A DNA stretch of 48,115 nucleotides from Actinomycetota bacterium (GCA_021324675.1 JAJPIR010000131.1:1-48115), one strand, 5' to 3'. Counted from the first letter of the stretch, positions 25,079 to 34,016 are shown. Notes: generated by a model from the letters alone, not told the origin. Numbers and translations: made by a program.

Positions 25079-27957
25079 AGTAAGGCGCGCAGGTCGGGCG
25101 CGGGGAGTGCGCGGGAGAACAACCAGCCCTGGTAGGCGTCCACCCCGAGATCCCGCAACACCTGGAACTGGGCAGCGGTCTCGACACCTTCGGCGACGCA
25201 GACCAGACCCATCGCATGGGCCATCTCGACCACCGCGCGGACCACCGCGAGATCTGACCGGTCGTCGCCCACTCCGGAGACGAATTGGCGGTCCATTTTG
25301 ACAATCTGAGCGGGCAGCTCTTTGAGCCGGGCTAGCGACGAGTAACCGGTGCCGAAGTCGTCTACGGCGAACCGCGCCCCGCGTTCTACCAGCTCGGTCA
25401 TCGCCTCCCGAGTCGCGCCGGGCAAGTCGACCAGCGCGGTCTCCAGCAGCTCCACCACCAAGCGTTCCCACGGCAGCCCGCTGTCGGCGACCGCGTTCGC
25501 GACCATCGCGGCAAAACCGGATTCACCTGGATCAGACAAGTTGACCGCGACCGACACCGGTCGCCTGTCCCACGACACCCAATCGCGGGCCTCGCGCAGG
25601 GCAGTGCGCAACACCCACCGGTTCAGCTCGCCCATCAGGCCACCTTGCTCGGCGACCGGGAGGAACACATCCGGGCTGAGCATGCCGCGTTCCGGGTGCG
25701 GCCAGCGGATCAGCGCCTCGGCCGACAGGATCACTCCGTCCCGATTCACCACCGGTTGGTAGTTCAGCTGCAGCTCATCGCGGGCCAGCGCCTCGCGAAG
25801 CTCGCACTCCAGCTCAACCTGCCGGTCAGCTGATGCCATCATGGCCGCGTTGGCCATGGCGAAATGTCCGGTGCCGGTCCGCTTCGCCTCATACATGGCG
25901 GCGTCGGCGAAACGCATCAAGTCTTGCGCTCCGCTGGTCGAGTCGTCTGGCACGGCCACACCGATGGCTGCCGACAGCCGGATCACCTGCCCGCGTAGCG
26001 GGATCGCAGTCCGTAACAGCCCGGAGACCCGGGCAACCAGGGAACCAATTCCGCCCTGGGCGGCGACGTCGGCACAGATGACCACGAAGACATCACCGGA
26101 GAGCCGGCCAGCGGTGCAGCCCTCAGGCAGCCCGTCTTGCAGCCGCCGCGCCACCGCGACCAGCAGTTCATCGCCGGCATCATGGCCGAGCGCATCATTG
26201 ACCCGCTTGAAGTTGTTGATGCCGCAGAACAGCACCGCGACATCGGGCGCTGCGCAAGCAAGCAGTTCGGTCAAGGTGTCCTTGATCGCGGACCGGTTGG
26301 GCAGCCCGGTCAGTTCGTCGTGAGTGGCCCGGTAGGTGAGCGCCTCGGCTACCCGGCGCCGTTCGGTGATATCGGTGAAGACCACGAGCAGGAAGCGTTG
26401 ACCGTCATCCTGTACCGACGCTGAGACGTGCAACTCGCAGTACACCGGGTCACCATCGGCTCGCAGCAGCATCCGCTGGGGCACCGTGTAGCTCTCTGAG
26501 CTGCCTGGGTGATGGATATGCAAAGACCGCAGCTGGGTGGCGCGCTCATCGGGGTGAGTGAGCGCCTCAGAGCTCATCCCCCGCAACGTCTCCAAGTCAT
26601 AACCCAGCAGCTTGCACAACGCTTCATTGGCGTCGACCAGCCGATCGTTGTCGTCGAAGATTCCAATGCCGACCGGGGTGATCGCCACCAGGTCAGCGAA
26701 ACGCTGGCTGGATCGCATCATCCGTGCTTCCGCGGCTCGCTGCTCGGTCACATCCTGCACGGTGCCGACCAGGCGCGAGCCACCGGAAGCATCGGCGATG
26801 GCCGCGCCGTGGCAGCGAACCGTACGCACCGCCCCGTCAGGCGTCACTATCCGGTGCTCGAAAGTCAGCGGTGCCTGGTCGGCAACCAGTTGGTGCCACA
26901 ATCCGTCCACCCACTCGCGGTCATCGGGATGGACCAGGGATAGGAACGCCTGGTAGGTGGTGGGGGCTGCGGGGACCCGGTAAAGCTCTCGCAACATGTC
27001 CGAACAGACGAGCCGGTCACACCGGGGATCCCATTCCCAGGTACCGATCCGGGCGACTCGCTGCGCCTGGGCCAACCGGTGTTGCTCGGCACGCAGAGCC
27101 CGCTCCAGCGCGCGTTGCTGGGTGATGTCCTGCACTGTACCTACCAGGCGCAGGGGCTCCCCCCAATCCGAACGCTCGACCTGCACCCGGCACAGGTAAT
27201 GCAACTCGCCGTGCTCGGGTAGCCCGCGAAACTCCTCCTCCAACGTGTCGGCGTCGAGGTCGGCGACCATCTCATGGATCCGCTGGAACAGCCGGGGAAG
27301 GTCATCAGGATGGATCTGCCGGAACGGGTCGACATCCTGGCATCGACTGCCGAACAGCTCCGCCAAGGCAGGGCTATACCTGATTTTGTTGGTGGGCCAG
27401 TCCCAGACGAAGCTGCCCATGCGGGCGATCCGTTGTGCCTGCACAAGTCCGGCATGTTCCTGCGCAAACTCGTTGGCATCCGCCGCAGGGCCTGCCGCAC
27501 GCAGATCGGAAGTGTCGATCAAGAACACCATGAGCAGGTCCGTGCCGGGGATATACCAGCTCGCTATACGAACCGGTAGCACGTGACCGTCCGGCCTGAT
27601 GAGGCCAGCGTCAGTGCCGGACTCCGCCACGTCCCAGCTTGCCGGTGCATCCACCAACAAGCTGTGCAGCGGATGGCCGATCAGCGATTCGGGGAGCCAC
27701 CGACCGGCGAGCTGCACTGCTGCCTGGTTGGCCTGGACGACGACGCCGTCCTTGCACACCAACGCGGCCGACTCGGGTAAGGGGACCTGCGGCTGCGTGA
27801 CCGGCGTTGCGCCGATCGCGTCCGGCTCTATCCAGCCACGCGAGCTGGACCGGCCTGGCCGGATTACCGCACGCGGACGGCCGGCGGTAGTCCAGGCCCC
27901 TTGTCGGGGGTCAAGCGATGCGGGCACGAAATCAACCCGCTCAGCCCGCTCGGCCAC
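25054..27957 (-). CDS. PAS4-GGDEF(degenerate)-EAL cyclic-di-GMP phosphodiesterase
   Basis: A ~967-residue soluble sensor. Four PAS domains lie at roughly 60-155, 170-285, 295-405 and 415-535 (two end in GTVQDIT/GTVQDVTEQ). A GGDEF domain (540-700) and an EAL domain (~715-965) follow. The EAL part is complete: EALIRW at 747-751, AVNLSD, VELLET, DDFGTGYSSL, KMDRQF and AEGVE. The GGDEF part has SGDVF (620-624) in place of GGDEF and GINNF where the metal-binding DLDNF is expected, so cyclase activity is unlikely. It should degrade cyclic-di-GMP in response to redox, light or ligand cues. The start at GTG 27957 has a GAGAGGG ribosome-binding site; GTG 28008 would add 17 residues. Confidence 0.92.
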   Translation of the reverse strand: MAERAERVDFVPASLDPRQGAWTTAGRPRAVIRPGRSSSRGWIEPDAIGATPVTQPQVPLPESAALVCKDGVVVQANQAAVQLAGRWLPESLIGHPLHSLLVDAPASWDVAESGTDAGLIRPDGHVLPVRIASWYIPGTDLLMVFLIDTSDLRAAGPAADANEFAQEHAGLVQAQRIARMGSFVWDWPTNKIRYSPALAELFGSRCQDVDPFRQIHPDDLPRLFQRIHEMVADLDADTLEEEFRGLPEHGELHYLCRVQVERSDWGEPLRLVGTVQDITQQRALERALRAEQHRLAQAQRVARIGTWEWDPRCDRLVCSDMLRELYRVPAAPTTYQAFLSLVHPDDREWVDGLWHQLVADQAPLTFEHRIVTPDGAVRTVRCHGAAIADASGGSRLVGTVQDVTEQRAAEARMMRSSQRFADLVAITPVGIGIFDDNDRLVDANEALCKLLGYDLETLRGMSSEALTHPDERATQLRSLHIHHPGSSESYTVPQRMLLRADGDPVYCELHVSASVQDDGQRFLLVVFTDITERRRVAEALTYRATHDELTGLPNRSAIKDTLTELLACAAPDVAVLFCGINNFKRVNDALGHDAGDELLVAVARRLQDGLPEGCTAGRLSGDVFVVICADVAAQGGIGSLVARVSGLLRTAIPLRGQVIRLSAAIGVAVPDDSTSGAQDLMRFADAAMYEAKRTGTGHFAMANAAMMASADRQVELECELREALARDELQLNYQPVVNRDGVILSAEALIRWPHPERGMLSPDVFLPVAEQGGLMGELNRWVLRTALREARDWVSWDRRPVSVAVNLSDPGESGFAAMVANAVADSGLPWERLVVELLETALVDLPGATREAMTELVERGARFAVDDFGTGYSSLARLKELPAQIVKMDRQFVSGVGDDRSDLAVVRAVVEMAHAMGLVCVAEGVETAAQFQVLRDLGVDAYQGWLFSRALPAPDLRALLHRGPLLP

Positions 27958-28172
27958 GGCACCACCCTCTCGCCGCGAAGTGCTTGGACTCCCGCAACGG
28001 CGTGTCACAACCCTGACGTGTGCACCAACGCGCGAACCGGCGATTAGTTATGCTGTCGCCGCAACTGGCTGTCACAGGTGGTCGGCAGCATCCGCCAAAG
28101 TGGATCTAGAACGTCACCGGATCAGGGGGCTAAAGTCGCATTACGCCGTCAGGCCGGTAGCTAGGGGTTGCC

Positions 28173-28778
28173 GTGCAGTTCCACGAGCTCGCCGTGCCCG
28201 GCGTGGTCGCGTTCACTCCTGAAGTGTTCACCGACGGCCGCGGTCAGTTCGTGGCGCCCTTCCAACAATCCTTATTTGCCAAGGCCACCGGCCACCCCTT
28301 GCAGCTAGGGCAGTGCAACCAGAGCGTGTCCCGCCGGGGCGTGATCCGCGGGGTGCACTTCACCGACGTGCCGCCGGGGCAGGCCAAATATGTGTACTGT
28401 GCCCGGGGCGCGCTGCTGGACGTCGCTATCGACGTTCGGGTGGGCTCCCCCACTTTCGGCCGCTGGTGCTCGGTGCTGCTCGACGCCAAGACCGCGCGCG
28501 CGGTGTATCTCGCTGAAGGGATCGGGCATGCCTTTGCCGCGCTGACCGACGGCACTGTGATGGCTTACCTCTGTTCCACCGGCTACGACCCCGCAGCAGA
28601 ACGGGCCGTGCACCCGCTGGATCCCGCACTGCACCTGCCCTGGCCGCCCGATATCACGCCGATTCTGTCCGACAAGGACCGGGCCGCCCCAACCCTCGGC
28701 GAAGCCGCCGCGGCGGGCATCCTCCCCCCCTGGGGGGCCTGCCAAGCTCGCTACGCCGAGCTGCGCGCCGCCCATTGA
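28173..28778 (+). CDS. rmlC: dTDP-4-dehydrorhamnose 3,5-epimerase
   Basis: A 201-residue cupin epimerase. SVSRRGVIRGVHF supplies H62, AEGIGHAF holds H119, and AYLCSTGYDP holds Y132, the positions and numbering I recall for the catalytic His62/Tyr132 pair of M. tuberculosis RmlC. GSPTFGRW and the DKDRAAPTL end are also conserved. It makes dTDP-L-rhamnose precursors for the arabinogalactan linker or other glycans. It stands alone without rmlA/B/D nearby. The start is GTG 28173. The end lies 35 bp from the convergent sodX gene. Confidence 0.93.
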   Translation: MQFHELAVPGVVAFTPEVFTDGRGQFVAPFQQSLFAKATGHPLQLGQCNQSVSRRGVIRGVHFTDVPPGQAKYVYCARGALLDVAIDVRVGSPTFGRWCSVLLDAKTARAVYLAEGIGHAFAALTDGTVMAYLCSTGYDPAAERAVHPLDPALHLPWPPDITPILSDKDRAAPTLGEAAAAGILPPWGACQARYAELRAAH

Positions 28779-28813
28779 GCGCATCGCAGGGGGTGCGCGC
28801 AGCAATCCCGGGG

Positions 28814-29149
28814 TCACCGACTCCGCCGCGGCCACTGAATCCGGGGTGCGGGCCACAGGCGGGCGAGGACGACCGCGGTGGGGATCGCAGTGCCGAGATG
28901 GCGCGAGTCGGTGGAGGCGTCGGGGTTGTCACCTTCCACCCACCATCCGCTGCCGTGCCGACCAACCGCGCGCTTGATCGATAACTGACCGGGACGCTGC
29001 GGCCAGCAAGCCACCACTACAGAGCCGGGACGGGGACGGGCCCGCATGCTGATCAACACCACGTCACCGTCGGCCAGAGTCGGGGACATTGACGGTCCGC
29101 GCACCACGGCACGGCGCCATGGCCACTCAAGCAGGTGGCATGCCACCAA
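28814..29149 (-). CDS. sodX: nickel-SOD maturation protease (S26 signal-peptidase-like)
   Basis: A ~111-residue S26-family protease with VRGPSMSPTLADGDVVLI (catalytic S20) and QLSIKRAVG (catalytic K59). It lacks the long membrane anchor of true signal peptidases, as expected for SodX. It is divergent from sodN across ~80 bp and would cut the SodN leader to free the nickel-binding N-terminal histidine. The start is TTG 29149 or the GTG one codon later. Confidence 0.88.
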   Translation of the reverse strand: MVACHLLEWPWRRAVVRGPSMSPTLADGDVVLISMRARPRPGSVVVACWPQRPGQLSIKRAVGRHGSGWWVEGDNPDASTDSRHLGTAIPTAVVLARLWPAPRIQWPRRSR

Positions 29150-29230
29150 TGATCAGCCTCCAGATGCCCGACTCACCAGGGAGCTAGTAGGGTCGGCGTG
29201 ACGACACAGCACACTCGTGAGGGAGGAACG

Positions 29231-29641
29231 ATGCGACTGCTATCGCGCATTCTGCACCCCCGCTTGGAGGTTACTGCGCACTGCGACCTACCCTGCGGCG
29301 TTTACGATCCCGCGCAGGCGCGGATTGAGGCCGAGTCGGTCAAAGCGATCCAGGAGAAATTCCAGTCCAACGAGGATCCAGTCTTCCGCTCGCGGGCAAT
29401 CGAGATCAAGGAGCAGCGCAGCGACCTGGTAAAGCACCACCTCTGGGTGCTTTGGACTGACTACTTCAAACCGCATCACTTCGAGAAGTATCCGCAGCTG
29501 CATGAGCTGTTCAACAAGGCCACCAAGGCTGCAGGCGCTGCGGGCACCAAGGGCTCGTATGATCCCGCGACGGGGCAGCAGTTGCTTGATTACATCGCGG
29601 AGATCGACAAAATATTCTGGGAGACCAAACAAGCCTCCTGA
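29231..29641 (+). CDS. sodN: nickel superoxide dismutase precursor
   Basis: A 136-residue Ni-SOD. A 16-residue leader ends at TA and is followed by the nickel hook HCDLPCGVYDP (H17, C18, C22). AQARIEAESVKAIQEK, IKEQRSDLVKHHLWVLWTDYFKP and LDYIAEIDKIFWETK are closely similar to Streptomyces SodN. It dismutates superoxide in the cytoplasm as a hexamer after cleavage by SodX. I chose ATG 29231 because it follows GAGGGAGGA and gives the standard leader; an upstream start at 29198 is unlikely. Confidence 0.97.
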   Translation: MRLLSRILHPRLEVTAHCDLPCGVYDPAQARIEAESVKAIQEKFQSNEDPVFRSRAIEIKEQRSDLVKHHLWVLWTDYFKPHHFEKYPQLHELFNKATKAAGAAGTKGSYDPATGQQLLDYIAEIDKIFWETKQAS

Positions 29642-29655
29642 TCACAGCACCGAGA

Positions 29656-29699
29656 GCAGCACTGGTCGGCGAAGATTGTTCTTCGTTGGCCAGCGCTGC
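29656..29699 (+). terminator. long hairpin after sodN, probable terminator
   Basis: Positions 29656-29675 pair with 29680-29699 over 20 bp (three G-U pairs and one mismatch) around a 4-nt loop, starting 15 bp after the sodN stop. It lacks a clear U-tract, as is common in actinobacterial terminators. Confidence 0.6.
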
Positions 29700-30454
29700 A
29701 CCTCATCGTGACCGTCGCTGATCCTCCTCGGTGCCGGCCCGCCCGGGATGTCCGCAGAACCCGCGACAGACGGCCGGGTCCGCTGAACGTGTCCGCAGAA
29801 CCAGTCACCTTCGCCTAGGCCGGATTCGACTTCCTGCTATGCGGCTGATTGCGCCTGGAGGGGAATGCAACCGACGCGCGGAATGATGAACACCACGAAG
29901 AGCCAGACGCCGCCAGCGGCGCCGAAGAAGAGCGCATCAACGATCCGCTCACTCGAACTGGCGTCGAATCCCGCGAGCTCCCTTCGGAGCCCAGCAGTCC
30001 GCTAGCTAGCAACATCGGTCCTGTGCCGCCGGACCCGACTCGTAGCGTCGCGATAGATGAAGCAGCCGCGTCGGCAGTTGCAGTCACTGGCACTGGCTGA
30101 GCTGGGCAGCGAGCAATAGGTGCTGTGTAGACGGTCAAACCTCGAACCGCCGTCACGCCGCAAGCACGGTGAGCCACTGTCGGTACTGCCAGTGCCAAAT
30201 GCGGACAAGTTCCCCCAGTTGGCGAATTTGCACCCTGGAGTGTTACGCGCGAATATGGGTGACTGCTGCAGCTGCGCGTGCGGGCGAACGTGCATCGGCA
30301 TGGCCTCGCCGACGATGATATTGGGTGACACGCTCGCGGTGCGTGGTACCTCTGCGTCTGGAGCCAGTCTGGGACCAGCGCTGAGGTGTCCGTTCCCTGG
30401 GCGGTTCATGGTGACCTTGTGTTCGTAACGCTCGTAGGTGAGGATCACGTGGGT
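29700..30454. other. 750-bp region without an intact gene
   Basis: No complete gene is visible. Apart from a membrane-helix-like fragment on the minus strand (29837-29992), open frames here look non-coding. The last part should hold the promoter of the XRE regulator. Confidence 0.45.
29837..29992 (-). pseudogene. possible membrane-protein fragment without a start
   Basis: One minus-strand frame, bounded by stops, reads ...GLRRELAGFDASSSERIVDA and then a convincing hydrophobic helix (FFGAAGGVWLFVVFIIPRVG), ending at TAG 29837-29839. No ATG, GTG or TTG opens it. It could be the 3' relic of a small membrane-protein gene or a chance pattern; I do not recognise a family. Confidence 0.3.
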
Positions 30455-31390
30455 ATGGCTCGGGCAGGTCAAGCGTCGACTGACGGCCGTCCTGCGGGAC
30501 AATCCCGGGGGCTCACCGTGCTGCACACCACACTCGGTACTCAACTGCGCCGGCTGCGCGAAGCCAGTGGGGTCAGCGCCGAAATGGCAGGGCACGCAAT
30601 CCGGGCATCTCACCTCAAGATCAGCCGTATGGAACACGGTCGGGTTGGATTCAACGAGCGCGACGTGGCAGATCTGCTCACCCTCTATGGCGTTACTGAT
30701 CAACACCAGCGTGGGAAGCTTCTGGCGCTAGCTCGGCAAGCCAACGCAACAGACTGGGCACATCACTACAGCGACCTTTTGCCGAGCTGGGCTGAGACCT
30801 ACTTGGGCCTGGAGCAGGCCAGCTCGGTGATCCGCACCTATCAACCTCGGCTGCTACCCGGCTTGCTACAGACCGAAGATTCTGCCCGGGCAATCCTGCG
30901 ATTACTGCACCCGGGTGAATCGGCCCTCGATATCGAGCGCAGGGTCGCTTTGCAGATGACCCGCCAGGAGATCTTGACTTCCCCCGGCGCGCCTCGGTTG
31001 TGGGCGGTGATCGATCAAGCCGCGCTGTGGCGGTTTGCCGGGTCGGCACTGCAGGAGCAGATCCGGCATCTGATCACGATGGCCGAGTTACCACACGTAA
31101 GGTTGCAGGTGCTGCCCGTTTACTCCGGTGAGTACGTGGCCATCGGTGGCCGATTTACGATCCTGCGGTTCGCCGAGCCTGAGCTGCCGGACATTGTGTA
31201 CCTTCAGCAGGCTACCACCGCACTCTATCTCGACCGGGATGAAGACGTACAGCACTATCGAGAATTGATGGACCACATATGCGTGCTGGCCAAGCCACCG
31301 GCAGACACGATCAGCTATTTGCACACAATCCTCTCAAATCCTGAAATTCCCACAGATCAATCATGGCCCTCGATATTGGATAATCAGTAG
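30455..31390 (+). CDS. XRE-family regulator with DUF5753 domain
   Basis: A 311-residue protein. An N-terminal helix-turn-helix (LGTQLRRLREASGVSAEMAGHAIRASHLKISRMEHGR, residues ~25-85) is followed by a DUF5753/Scr1-type domain (SVIRTYQPRLLPGLLQTEDSARAIL, WAVIDQAALWR, LQVLPVYSGEYVAIGGRFTILRF, DIVYLQQATTALYLDRDEDV). Such actinomycete regulators are usually followed by a small DUF397 gene as a cognate pair. None is visible here; the next 550 bp are degenerate. It would bind DNA in the cytoplasm; ligand and targets are unknown. ATG 30455 is chosen over an upstream frame start at 30386. Confidence 0.88.
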   Translation: MARAGQASTDGRPAGQSRGLTVLHTTLGTQLRRLREASGVSAEMAGHAIRASHLKISRMEHGRVGFNERDVADLLTLYGVTDQHQRGKLLALARQANATDWAHHYSDLLPSWAETYLGLEQASSVIRTYQPRLLPGLLQTEDSARAILRLLHPGESALDIERRVALQMTRQEILTSPGAPRLWAVIDQAALWRFAGSALQEQIRHLITMAELPHVRLQVLPVYSGEYVAIGGRFTILRFAEPELPDIVYLQQATTALYLDRDEDVQHYRELMDHICVLAKPPADTISYLHTILSNPEIPTDQSWPSILDNQ

Positions 31391-31940
31391 CAGCACCTGA
31401 ACAAGTCGCGCATCGCCATCGACGCCTTATTAGAATACTTCCTATCCTGCGGTAGAAGCCAGCTGGGCGAGGCTGTCCTTACGGGACAGCTCAGCTGGCC
31501 GGACTCCAACACGCCGAGCCCGAACAGTTGCTGGCGCACTCCCGTCATGGCGTCTGCCTGTGGTATTGAGCTTCTTAGGCGCCTGCTGATCGCCGGTACC
31601 GTGGCTGCCACCCGCTGGCCGTAGACCCCGTCCGTGCGGCAGCACCGGCGTTTGACCAGCCCGTCGACCTGCACCTACACCACAATCGGGTCGGATACGT
31701 TCACGGTGCCGACCCGGGTTGACTCGGTAGTCGTCGACATCATCGGCGCCCAAGGGCAGGCAGTCTTTCAGGCGAGCAATGCGGCGAGGAGCGGGACCAC
31801 ACTCGCTGACGACGGTATTTACTCCACGATCCGCGCCACATTCCCGTCATCAACCTCGAATACCGCACCACAAAAGTCACCCCAGATAACCGGGCGGGTG
31901 TCGACAGCAAGCCCCGGCACGGCGCACGATCAGCTACACG
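31391..31940. other. 550-bp degenerate region
   Basis: It contains no intact gene. A short fragment of a surface-type glycine-rich protein is recognisable at about 31667-31757 (listed separately). A DUF397 partner for the preceding regulator was looked for and not found. Confidence 0.5.
31667..31757 (+). pseudogene. fragment of a glycine-rich surface-protein gene
   Basis: About 30 codons read CTYTTIGSDTFTVPTRVDSV followed by VVDIIGAQG, the typical start of secreted glycine-rich beta-strand proteins (TYTTVGTDTFTVP...VTVDVIGAQGG). The glycine-rich body and the signal peptide are missing, so this is a decayed remnant. Confidence 0.5.
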
Positions 31941-32720
31941 GTGGACGCAGTAGAGCACTTCATCGGATTGCTGGCCGGGCGCGGTCCCGGGCCAGATCTT
32001 GACGTGGGCGCGTTGGCCATCGCCTCTGGCGCCAACCCAGGCCTTGACGCCAGTATGTGGCTACGAGAACTGGATCGCTTGGCGCAAGGTGTTGACTCAC
32101 TTGAGTCGCTCATCCACCGGCTTTTCGTCGAAGAGCGCTTCGCCGGCAATACCACCAACTACTACGATCCGCGCAACTCGCTACTGGATCACGTGCTTCG
32201 GCGCAAGCTCGGCATCCCCATCACACTATCGATCGTCTGCCTTGAGGTGGGCCGCCGCGCCGGACTGTCACTTGAGGGCATCAGCATGCCCGGCCATTTT
32301 CTCGTTGCCCCCTTGGCCAGCAACCAGTACCTCGACGCCTTCAACGGTGGCGCGCTACTTGACCTGGCCGGTTGCGAAGCGTTGTTCCGCGCTGCCAACC
32401 AAGCAGGTCCGGACGTCCCATTCGGCCGGCACCTGCTGACCCCCGCGCCCAGAAGGGCGATTTTCGCCCGCATTCTGCAGAACCTGCGCGCGGTCTACCG
32501 GAACCTTGGACGTACCACCGATCTGGAATGGGTATTGCGGATGCGTCTAGCGCTACCCGGCGTGGGCGCTGAAGAATTCATCGAGTTGGGGCATACGTTC
32601 GGCCAGCTGGCTAATTTCCGCGATGGTGCCCAGTTTCTGGAATCGCAGATTCCGAGATGGCCACAGTATGCGGAGCTGCTCCAACATGCAGCGCGCAGCC
32701 TCCGCGCCCAGCTCAACTGA
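31941..32720 (+). CDS. SirB1-family transglutaminase-like/TPR protein
   Basis: A 259-residue protein of the SirB1 (Transglut_core2) family. The helical N-terminus is followed by VEERFAGNTTNYYDPRNSLLDHVLRRKLGIPITLS, EGISMPGHFLVA and YLDAFNGGALLDL, then TPR-like helices (ILQNLRAVYRNLGRTTDLEWVLRMRLAL). The transglutaminase-like core looks non-catalytic in most relatives and the role is unknown. The start is GTG 31941. Confidence 0.85.
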   Translation: MDAVEHFIGLLAGRGPGPDLDVGALAIASGANPGLDASMWLRELDRLAQGVDSLESLIHRLFVEERFAGNTTNYYDPRNSLLDHVLRRKLGIPITLSIVCLEVGRRAGLSLEGISMPGHFLVAPLASNQYLDAFNGGALLDLAGCEALFRAANQAGPDVPFGRHLLTPAPRRAIFARILQNLRAVYRNLGRTTDLEWVLRMRLALPGVGAEEFIELGHTFGQLANFRDGAQFLESQIPRWPQYAELLQHAARSLRAQLN

Positions 32721-32773
32721 GCGGGTGCTGTGTCAAAATAGTGTGAACCATCCGCATGATGGTAGGCACCCGA

Positions 32774-33211
32774 TCAGCGCGTTGCACTATGTGCCTCAGC
32801 GGCCCATCGCCGCGCGGATGCGCAGAACAGCAGTATCAACACAACCAGACATAATGCTCCGGCCAGGACGCCATAAAGCGGCTGCGACGACGGCCCGATG
32901 GCATACCAGCACACTCCGAGCAACAGCAGCTGGGCGACAATAGCCGGAGTCCGTGCACCGTGCCGGCCCCGGATGAGAGTGACACCCACAGTAAGCAAGA
33001 TTGCCCCGAAACCGACCAGCCAGGCGGCGGTGGCTGCAATCGGTACCGGACCGGTGGATCCACGTAGCGCCGCAATGAGCAGCCAGCCTCCAGCCGCTAC
33101 GCCGGTCAAGCCCTGCAGCAATACCAACCCCCCCGCGGCGCGCACCGGCACCGGCACGTCGGCGGGGCTCATGCCGCCTCCGCGGGACCAAGTACGTCGG
33201 CGGGGGGTCAT
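32774..33211 (-). CDS. small integral membrane protein (Rv3217c-like)
   Basis: A 145-residue protein with four hydrophobic helices (GGLVLLQGLTGVAAGGWLLIAAL; IAATAAWLVGFGAILLTVGVTLI; IVAQLLLLGVCWYAIG; YGVLAGALCLVVLILLF) and a short basic start. Its position beside whiB1 and pdtaS, its length and its topology match Rv3217c of M. tuberculosis. Function is unknown. ATG 33172 (MSPADVP) is an alternative start. Confidence 0.75.
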   Translation of the reverse strand: MTPRRRTWSRGGGMSPADVPVPVRAAGGLVLLQGLTGVAAGGWLLIAALRGSTGPVPIAATAAWLVGFGAILLTVGVTLIRGRHGARTPAIVAQLLLLGVCWYAIGPSSQPLYGVLAGALCLVVLILLFCASARRWAAEAHSATR

Positions 33212-33664
33212 GCCAGCAGATTAGTCGCCGACCTTGGTGTTCCTCCGAGCCAGCCCGGCACTGGCCACAGCGCAAGAAGTAGCGAGAAGTGGCCCGAAAC
33301 GTTTTGGTAGCCGGCCTCGTTAGGAGTGACAGGGCCAGCTGCTAGGAGGCTCCCCGGCCAGATCGGCCGGTGGGTTTACTGGCGACTCACTGAGGTGATC
33401 ATGTCTTGGTGATGGAGCGAAACGGGCAGTGATGACGAAACTGCCGTGACGCACAGTGACGTCCGAATGGTGCTTGGAGAATCGGTTTCACATGCGGTTG
33501 GTGGTTCGATCGCGGAGTACTCCTGGGTGAATTGGCTCACTGCGTCCGTAGATACCTCTTGACATCACGGATGATTGTGAAATCATTCACAAGCCCAAAT
33601 GACAAGACGACGACGGCGCTGGGACAAAGTAGTTCACCAGCGCGATCGACGAGGAGCAAGCACG
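33212..33664 (+). promoter_or_regulatory. whiB1 upstream regulatory region
   Basis: 450 bp of non-coding sequence between the divergent membrane-protein gene and whiB1. It contains a perfect CRP-type palindrome (listed separately) and a TTGACA hexamer at about 33559-33564 that could be a -35 element, with no clear -10. Long regulatory leaders upstream of whiB1 are also known in mycobacteria. Confidence 0.6.
33575..33592. promoter_or_regulatory. CRP/FNR-type operator upstream of whiB1
   Basis: TTGTGA-AATCAT-TCACAA is a perfect palindrome matching the TGTGA-N6-TCACA consensus of the CRP family. It ends 72 bp before the whiB1 start. In M. tuberculosis, CRP (Rv3676) binds and regulates the whiB1 promoter, so the same cAMP-responsive control is likely here (inference by analogy). 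Confidence 0.8.
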
Positions 33665-33919
33665 ATGGACTGGCGCCACCGCGCGGCCTGCCGAGACGAG
33701 GACCCCGAGCTGTTCTTCCCTGTGGGAACCAGCGGCCCCGCTCTTCTGCAGATCAGCGAGGCGAAGGCCGTCTGCCGCCGCTGCCCGGTTAATGCTGAGT
33801 GCCTCAACTGGGCACTCGCCTCCGGGCAAGATGCTGGCGTGTGGGGCGGTATGAGCGAGGACGAGCGGCGCGCCTTGAAGCGGCGTAACGCTCGGACCGG
33901 GGCCCGTAACGGCGTCTGA
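33665..33919 (+). CDS. whiB1: WhiB1 iron-sulfur regulator
   Basis: An 84-residue Wbl protein, the exact length of M. tuberculosis WhiB1 and very close in sequence: MDWRHRAACRDEDPELFFPVG, the cluster ligands C9, C37, C40 and C46, the GVWGG turn and the basic KRRNARTGAR tail. It binds a nitric-oxide-sensitive 4Fe-4S cluster and partners with the major sigma factor SigA. The start is ATG 33665 with GACGAGGAG upstream. It is followed by a strong terminator. Confidence 0.97.
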   Translation: MDWRHRAACRDEDPELFFPVGTSGPALLQISEAKAVCRRCPVNAECLNWALASGQDAGVWGGMSEDERRALKRRNARTGARNGV

Positions 33920-33942
33920 TTCGCGCACAGAGCACGACCACG

Positions 33943-33976
33943 GAAGGCCTGGCACCGAAGATGGTGCCAGGCCTTC
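33943..33976 (+). terminator. terminator between whiB1 and pdtaS
   Basis: A perfect 14-bp stem (GAAGGCCTGGCACC with its complement at 33963-33976) around a 6-nt loop lies 24 bp after the whiB1 stop. It sits between convergent genes and could serve both. Confidence 0.82.
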
Positions 33977-34016
33977 TGTCATGAGGTACGCGCCAAATGT
34001 CGCGGCCGTGAGTGAA

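Noticed and set aside
30002-30706. 234-codon minus-strand frame overlapping the XRE gene
   Set aside because: It is antisense to the XRE coding start and has no recognisable domain.
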